Below, one piece after another: positions 6,700-11,227 of a DNA stretch of 11,227 nt (its first letter is position 1; each line of letters starts with the position of its first letter). The notes beneath the pieces are model-generated. The model did not search any database, was not told the origin of the DNA, and saw only the letters and a list, made by a program, of their open reading frames with translations. Source of the stretch: an uncultured Bacteroidota bacterium (GTDB lineage: Bacteria; Bacteroidota; Bacteroidia; Chitinophagales; Chitinophagaceae); assembly GCA_946479535.1 (NCBI GenBank), contig CAMLGP010000035.1, positions 1 to 11,227 on the forward strand, in the 5' to 3' direction. Made by a program: the position numbers and the translations under genes.

Positions 6700-7731
6700 C
6701 TAATTGACCACTACCGGGTTAAAAGTTTCAAACTTGACTCCACGGTCTCTGGCAACAATGGTATCAGAAAAGGAATGGATAGTAGCCCCCAGGTTCACCT
6801 GGTACTTCAGTCTGAGCACATCTCTTTTTTCATTACCCCACATATCCCCTTCTGTAACAAACTCACCATTACCGGTTATGGTATAGGTGGCGGTGGCAGG
6901 CTGAGTAATAGTGCATTTTCCCTGATTGTCAAATTTTAGCATTAGTTTGAATGGTGTATTTATATTTCCTTTATTCTTTGCGTTTAATGACATGGATACC
7001 TCAGTCAGGGAAGTAGTTACTGCGCTGACAACTTCATCTTTTTCTACATAGGCTGCATGGTAAACTACATTGGTATCAAGTGCTGTATTGCCGCCTGCAC
7101 CTTTCACCTCGTCAACCCCTCTCCGCAAATAAAAACCATGATAAGGGTTGATGTACTTTACTGCAAAAAGCACAAAATCTTTTGGAGTTAGAACCCAATC
7201 CGCTGGTTTGCGCCGGTCAGGTGAAGATAGATCGCTTTTTCCTTTAAGGATAGAGTCTGCATTGGATACACTTGTGATCTTAAGCGGGATCACATAGGTA
7301 TTTTTTACTGCAAGAGGGTCCTGAAAGAAAGCATCTGTAAGCTGTATTTCCAATCCACCCATCACTTTACCTTCCGGAATCACAATCTTCATATCTTTTG
7401 GAAGTGTATAGTAATTGGCCGGCATTGGCATCAGTGTATCACCGGTGGGTGAACTGAATTTTAGTTTGGCGGCCAGGGTTTCATCCAGGGCCACGCCCAG
7501 GGTTATGTTCTTTTTATTCTCATATACTCCCCCCATGGTTGCCATAATGAGAAATTTATGCTGATTGTCCAGCGTATTGTCGATTATGTCCTTTCCCAAC
7601 ACCAGCGTGCGCACGGGAGTCTGGTAAGGGAAGTACACTGTTGTGTATTTATAATCCGGGAATGACCAGTCCTTGTTACAGGCAACCAGTAAAACCACCA
7701 GGATACTTAATAGCAGGAATGTCCTTTTCAT
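6700..7731 (-). CDS. DUF1735-type surface lipoprotein (probable DUF1735 + DUF5627 architecture)
   Basis: This 343-residue lipoprotein has a signal peptide ending LLVAC (Cys18). The mature N-terminus (DWSFPDYKYTTVYFPYQTPVRTLVLG) and the stretch LDNQHKFLIMATMGGVYENKKN resemble the DUF1735 group of Bacteroidota lipoproteins, covering about residues 25-155. The later part, opening with NPYHGFYLRRGVDE at about 195-208, fits what I recall of the DUF5627 domain. Function is not established; proteins of this type sit third in SusC-SusD operons and are thought to be accessory surface glycan-binding proteins. It follows the susD-like gene by 30 bp, with the A/G-rich leader AAAAAGAAAAGAG directly before the ATG, and ends at a strong terminator. 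It is therefore the last gene of the right operon. The domain names are recalled from sequence resemblance. Confidence 0.8.
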   Translation of the reverse strand: MKRTFLLLSILVVLLVACNKDWSFPDYKYTTVYFPYQTPVRTLVLGKDIIDNTLDNQHKFLIMATMGGVYENKKNITLGVALDETLAAKLKFSSPTGDTLMPMPANYYTLPKDMKIVIPEGKVMGGLEIQLTDAFFQDPLAVKNTYVIPLKITSVSNADSILKGKSDLSSPDRRKPADWVLTPKDFVLFAVKYINPYHGFYLRRGVDEVKGAGGNTALDTNVVYHAAYVEKDEVVSAVTTSLTEVSMSLNAKNKGNINTPFKLMLKFDNQGKCTITQPATATYTITGNGEFVTEGDMWGNEKRDVLRLKYQVNLGATIHSFSDTIVARDRGVKFETFNPVVVN

Positions 7732-7761
7732 CTCTTTTCTTTTTGTGTTTAGAGTTTGCCG

Positions 7762-9516
7762 TTACCAGCCTTTATTTTGTACCAGATTTGCCTTTGAAAC
7801 CTCAAGGATCGGAAGTGGCCCGTAATACATGAAGTCGGAATACTGCCGGTTTTCTATCGGTTGTATATTATATACATTATTCGTGATGGTTACTCCTTTT
7901 GCCGGTTCTGTGAGGGTTGATTTCCATCGGCGCAGATCCCAGAACCGGAAACCTTCAAAACTAAGTTCAAGTCTTCTTTCATTCCGGATCAGTGTACGCA
8001 TGTCTTCCTTTGTTGTAATAGATGCCAGGTAATTATCTGGTTGGGAGATACCTGCCCTTTTGCGAATAGCTGCAATCACCGCTCTTGCGGAATAGGTTTG
8101 CGCTCCTGTTCCATCTGGTCCCCACGCTTCATTGGCTGCTTCCGCATAAGAGAGAAATATTTCCGTATAGCGAATATGGACCGGATAGTGCTTCTGGGTG
8201 GAAGTGGATGCCGGGTTCATATTCACATCTTCACGCAATAATTTGCGCATATAATAACCAGAACGGGTAGATGTTGGCAATATATTCACTGCATCATTGG
8301 TAGGAGCATCAGATTTGGTCCAGATGGTTTTACCTGAAATGGTGCCCCCATTTACCAATATATAATTACGCAGCCTGGGATCCCGGTTTGCATAGGGGTT
8401 TGTAGCAACGTAACCACTGGCAGCATCGGTAATCGGATAACCATTTGCCATAGGGAATGCATCTACCAGGTTTTGTGTAGGATTAACCCTCCCATTACCA
8501 AACAGAGTGGGCGGAAAATTGGCCTGTTCCAGATTATTTGTATTTGAAATTGCTCCCCTCCACAACATTTCCTTTTGATCCACTCCATTGGCAAGATTGA
8601 TGTTGTTGACATTAGTTGCAGTATAAAATAACGCACCGTTTGGATCAAGACCACTAATGCCCCCAATAAGGTTTAATACAGCTGCCGCGTAATTGGCCGC
8701 ATCTTCCCATTTTGTAACTGTACCCTGAGGATTAAATGCAGGGCTCGCTGCCAGCAAGGCTGTTTTGGCCCTGACTGCTTTCGCAATTCTTCCAGACAAT
8801 CGCTCCCTGTTAAAGTTTCCGAACACCCGATTATAATCTGCTACCTGCATGCTACTGTATTTGGCGGGCAATTGTGCAGCACTGATGTCGGCAAAATCAA
8901 GCGGGAGGTATTTTTCTGCTTCATTCAGATCGGCATTGATCTGTGCCACGCATTGATCAAATGTATTGCGTGGAATCTGAAAATCGGAGTTTGCGTCCAA
9001 TACCTGTTTGATAATGGGAACGCCAAGAAGCTGACCACTGGCATCATACCCTGCATGTGACTGAAGCAGGTGGAGCATGAACAATGCTCGCAACCCATAC
9101 GCCTCTCCTTTTAACCGGTCATTGAACAATAATCTTACGTCCTTGTTCATTGGTGACCAGTTGATACTGTCTGTTTGCTGAAGGAACAGGTTTACATACA
9201 TGATAGCCGTATAGGCATTCGTCCACTGTTCAACCGGATTATCTGTTGCAGACCAGGAACCTGTTGCCATATTAAGCAACCGGCTGAATTTATCATTGGT
9301 CACGGCGTCATCAGTGGCCACGTCGTTAAACGAGTACCCGTTTGTTGGAAGCCTTGAATAGGCATTCATCAATAATCCTTCGCCGAAATAAGGATCACTA
9401 TAAATATTTTCTAACGTGCGATGATTGTCATCGAGCGGCTCCAGTTGCTTCTTACAACCGGCCAGTACTGCACCGATGAGAACCATTAACAGGATATTTT
9501 TAAACATCTTTTTCAT
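7762..9516 (-). CDS. SusD/RagB-family outer-membrane nutrient-binding lipoprotein (right pair)
   Basis: This 584-residue protein is full length for SusD. The signal peptide ends VLAGC (Cys21). The helix pattern DRLKGEAYGLRALFMLHLLQ followed by GVPII marks the N-terminal SusD-like TPR region, and NERRLELSFEGFRFWDLRRW (512-531) marks the C-terminal SusD/RagB domain. The last residues, NLVQNKGW, are the usual SusD ending. It starts 20 bp after the partial susC-like gene and precedes the DUF1735-type gene by 30 bp, making an evident three-gene operon. It shares the family motifs with the left SusD but differs through most of its length, so the two pairs are not a recent duplication and probably bind different ligands. 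Confidence 0.95.
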   Translation of the reverse strand: MKKMFKNILLMVLIGAVLAGCKKQLEPLDDNHRTLENIYSDPYFGEGLLMNAYSRLPTNGYSFNDVATDDAVTNDKFSRLLNMATGSWSATDNPVEQWTNAYTAIMYVNLFLQQTDSINWSPMNKDVRLLFNDRLKGEAYGLRALFMLHLLQSHAGYDASGQLLGVPIIKQVLDANSDFQIPRNTFDQCVAQINADLNEAEKYLPLDFADISAAQLPAKYSSMQVADYNRVFGNFNRERLSGRIAKAVRAKTALLAASPAFNPQGTVTKWEDAANYAAAVLNLIGGISGLDPNGALFYTATNVNNINLANGVDQKEMLWRGAISNTNNLEQANFPPTLFGNGRVNPTQNLVDAFPMANGYPITDAASGYVATNPYANRDPRLRNYILVNGGTISGKTIWTKSDAPTNDAVNILPTSTRSGYYMRKLLREDVNMNPASTSTQKHYPVHIRYTEIFLSYAEAANEAWGPDGTGAQTYSARAVIAAIRKRAGISQPDNYLASITTKEDMRTLIRNERRLELSFEGFRFWDLRRWKSTLTEPAKGVTITNNVYNIQPIENRQYSDFMYYGPLPILEVSKANLVQNKGW

Positions 9517-9536
9517 TTTACTTGCTCGGTTGTGGT

Positions 9537-11227
9537 TTAAAATTTAGCCCTGAGTCCAATATTGAAATTTCTCATTTGCGGGGTACTGGCAACATTCAGG
9601 TTCAGTACCTTGCTGTAATTAGAGAAGGTATAGAGGTTGGCCCCTGATAAATACACTCCCAGATCTCTTATAAAAGTTTTATGGATCAGCTGGCTGGAAA
9701 AATTATAGGTCAACTGTATTTTACTTAGATTAAACCTGTTGGAACTGAATAGCCAGAAATCAGAATTCCTAAAATCGTTATTGTTCTGTGCGGAACTCAG
9801 CCTCGGGAATTTGGCGGTAGAGCTTGTAGCTGGCGTCCACCTTTCCCATACAACTTCGGAATATTTGTTATCACCATCCACCCAATAGTAATCATTGTTC
9901 TTCATTCCGTTCCCGCCATTTGAACCGGTGCCCAGCACAAACAGGTTGAAGTTCTTAAAGCTGGCAGTAAAGGTTATGCCATAGTTAAACGGTGCAATCC
10001 AGCGACCGATCATTACTTCATCTCGCTGATCTATCACACCATCGCCATTTTGATCCTGGTATTTAATATCTCCCGGTTTCACTTCACTGAATGCCTGCCT
10101 GGGACTGTTATTGATATCAGTCTGATCATTGAAAAATCCTTTATTTACAAGGCCAAAAATGGCATCCACCGGTTTTCCTACCCTGTTTTGATAAACATCT
10201 ATGTTTAATTCATCACGCTTTATCACTTTTGAGTTGGAATAAGTACCGTTGAAACCAAGGCTCAAATCAATCTGCCCTACTTTTTTATTTACCCCGAGCA
10301 TAAAATCAAAACCTGTCCGGCGATTGGAATTATAGTTGGTATAAGGAATAAATGAATTGAAGTAACTGGGATATTGTGAGAATCGCTGGGTAAGCAACCC
10401 ATCCATATCGGAAATAAAGAAGGTTCCCTGTAAGTTGATCAGCTTATTAAAGAATAATCCTTCCACGCTGGCGTTAAATTCCTGCCTTTTGGGAAAAGAA
10501 AGATCCGGACTGGACCCATAGGATGATACCGATGCCCTGTTTTGAGCCTGCAATCCATCGTTCCAGGTAAAGTAAGCCTGTGATGTATAAATATTATCAT
10601 ACAGGTAATATCCGCTAATATCAAGATCGGTATTCAATATGCCTGCTGATGCAGACAATTTGAGGTAATTAACTGCTTTGGCATTTGACATGAAATTTTC
10701 AGCACTGACCAGCCATCCCAGGCTCATCGTTGGTGAAAAGCCGGCCCGGTTGCCATCAGGAAGTTTTGTAGAGTTTACATAGGCGCCAGTAAAATCTACC
10801 CAATACCGGTGTTTATAATTATACCCAAGCTGAAGGGCCAGGTGCGAATTGTTAGTTGGCTGGTATACATCATTAACATTGATTGAATTGGTATATCCGA
10901 GCAACATGGCTGAGATATTATGCTTTTCATTCAGCGATTTCTCATAGTTTAACCACGCTGAAAAGCCAATGTTTTGTCGCTGGGTAGTATTGTTGATATT
11001 TTGCCTGCCAGGCCTTGTATCTTCTCCAAATTTTTGCAGTTTGGTAAGGGAGTCTGAAGTTGTGCTCCAGGTGGGTGCATATACTGCGTAAGTATTATTG
11101 ATAGATTGCAGATAGGAGTTGGAATAATCCAGGTTGAACAATGTGTGCAATGAAAGACCCTGCGCTACCGAGCGCAGATCAACATCTACACTATTCGTAA
11201 CCTGGAAGGTGCGCCTTATATTTTTAT
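9537..11227 (-). CDS. SusC/RagA-family TonB-linked outer-membrane transporter, C-terminal part; N-terminus beyond the right edge
   Basis: The reading frame is open through the right edge (upstream residues include RRTFQVTNSVDVDLRSVAQG), so the Met at 11150 is internal and not the start. About 563 residues are visible, all barrel. DGNRAGFSPTMSLGWLVSAE is the conserved 'G.R.GF.P..S.GW..S.E' strand of SusC proteins. DQNGDGVIDQRDE (10017-10055) is a Ca-binding-like loop typical of the family, and the chain ends in an aromatic residue (LRAKF) as expected for outer-membrane insertion. The signal peptide, CarboxypepD_reg-like domain and plug, and whether an STN domain exists, lie outside the window. 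The susD-like partner follows after 20 bp. Function by family: TonB-driven import of the ligand captured by that SusD. Confidence 0.94.
   Translation of the reverse strand, partial: KNIRRTFQVTNSVDVDLRSVAQGLSLHTLFNLDYSNSYLQSINNTYAVYAPTWSTTSDSLTKLQKFGEDTRPGRQNINNTTQRQNIGFSAWLNYEKSLNEKHNISAMLLGYTNSINVNDVYQPTNNSHLALQLGYNYKHRYWVDFTGAYVNSTKLPDGNRAGFSPTMSLGWLVSAENFMSNAKAVNYLKLSASAGILNTDLDISGYYLYDNIYTSQAYFTWNDGLQAQNRASVSSYGSSPDLSFPKRQEFNASVEGLFFNKLINLQGTFFISDMDGLLTQRFSQYPSYFNSFIPYTNYNSNRRTGFDFMLGVNKKVGQIDLSLGFNGTYSNSKVIKRDELNIDVYQNRVGKPVDAIFGLVNKGFFNDQTDINNSPRQAFSEVKPGDIKYQDQNGDGVIDQRDEVMIGRWIAPFNYGITFTASFKNFNLFVLGTGSNGGNGMKNNDYYWVDGDNKYSEVVWERWTPATSSTAKFPRLSSAQNNNDFRNSDFWLFSSNRFNLSKIQLTYNFSSQLIHKTFIRDLGVYLSGANLYTFSNYSKVLNLNVASTPQMRNFNIGLRAKF

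Noticed and set aside
11150..11150. Met at 11150 as the start of a 537-residue right-hand SusC.
   Set aside because: The frame stays open upstream to the window edge with SusC-like barrel sequence, and a protein starting here would lack signal peptide and plug.
1..11227. tRNA/rRNA genes, CRISPR arrays, insertion sequences, long direct repeats.
   Set aside because: None seen on either strand by eye; almost all of the window is accounted for by seven protein genes and short spacers.

Overview
The window looks like a chromosomal segment of a Bacteroidota bacterium, probably from the Chitinophagaceae or a related soil/plant-associated lineage. The grounds are two SusC/SusD-type outer-membrane uptake pairs, several lipoproteins with short Bacteroidota-style signal peptides, an AT-leaning base composition, and genes without strong Shine-Dalgarno sequences. 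The lineage is inferred from protein style, not from a marker gene.

Layout, following transcription on the minus strand from the right edge: the C-terminal part of a SusC-like TonB-dependent transporter (cut by the right edge), its SusD-like lipoprotein, and a DUF1735-type lipoprotein. This operon closes with a strong intrinsic terminator near 6640. Next is a plus-strand LacI/PurR-family regulator (5563-6588). A 340-bp divergent intergenic region follows, and it is the most informative non-coding stretch. It holds three copies of the octamer AATCGATT, one inside a perfect 16-bp palindrome, plus two degenerate AANCGNTT dyads. These look like operators for the adjacent regulator. Reading leftward from there on the minus strand are a complete SusC-like transporter, its SusD partner, a perfect 10-bp hairpin terminator, and the first 80 codons of another lipoprotein. 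Its N-terminus resembles the VCBS/ASPIC-UnbV (CRTAC1-like) proteins often found beside SusCD pairs.

Working together: each SusC forms a TonB-energised outer-membrane barrel capped by its SusD lipoprotein to capture and import an oligomeric nutrient. The third gene of each operon is probably an additional surface lipoprotein. The LacI-type protein probably senses a sugar or sugar derivative in the cytoplasm and controls at least the left SusCD operon and itself. No glycoside hydrolase, lyase, sulfatase or inner-membrane transporter is visible, so the substrate cannot be named. I see no RNA gene, mobile element, CRISPR array or convincing novel system. The operator array and the terminator placed inside the left operon deserve the closest second look.
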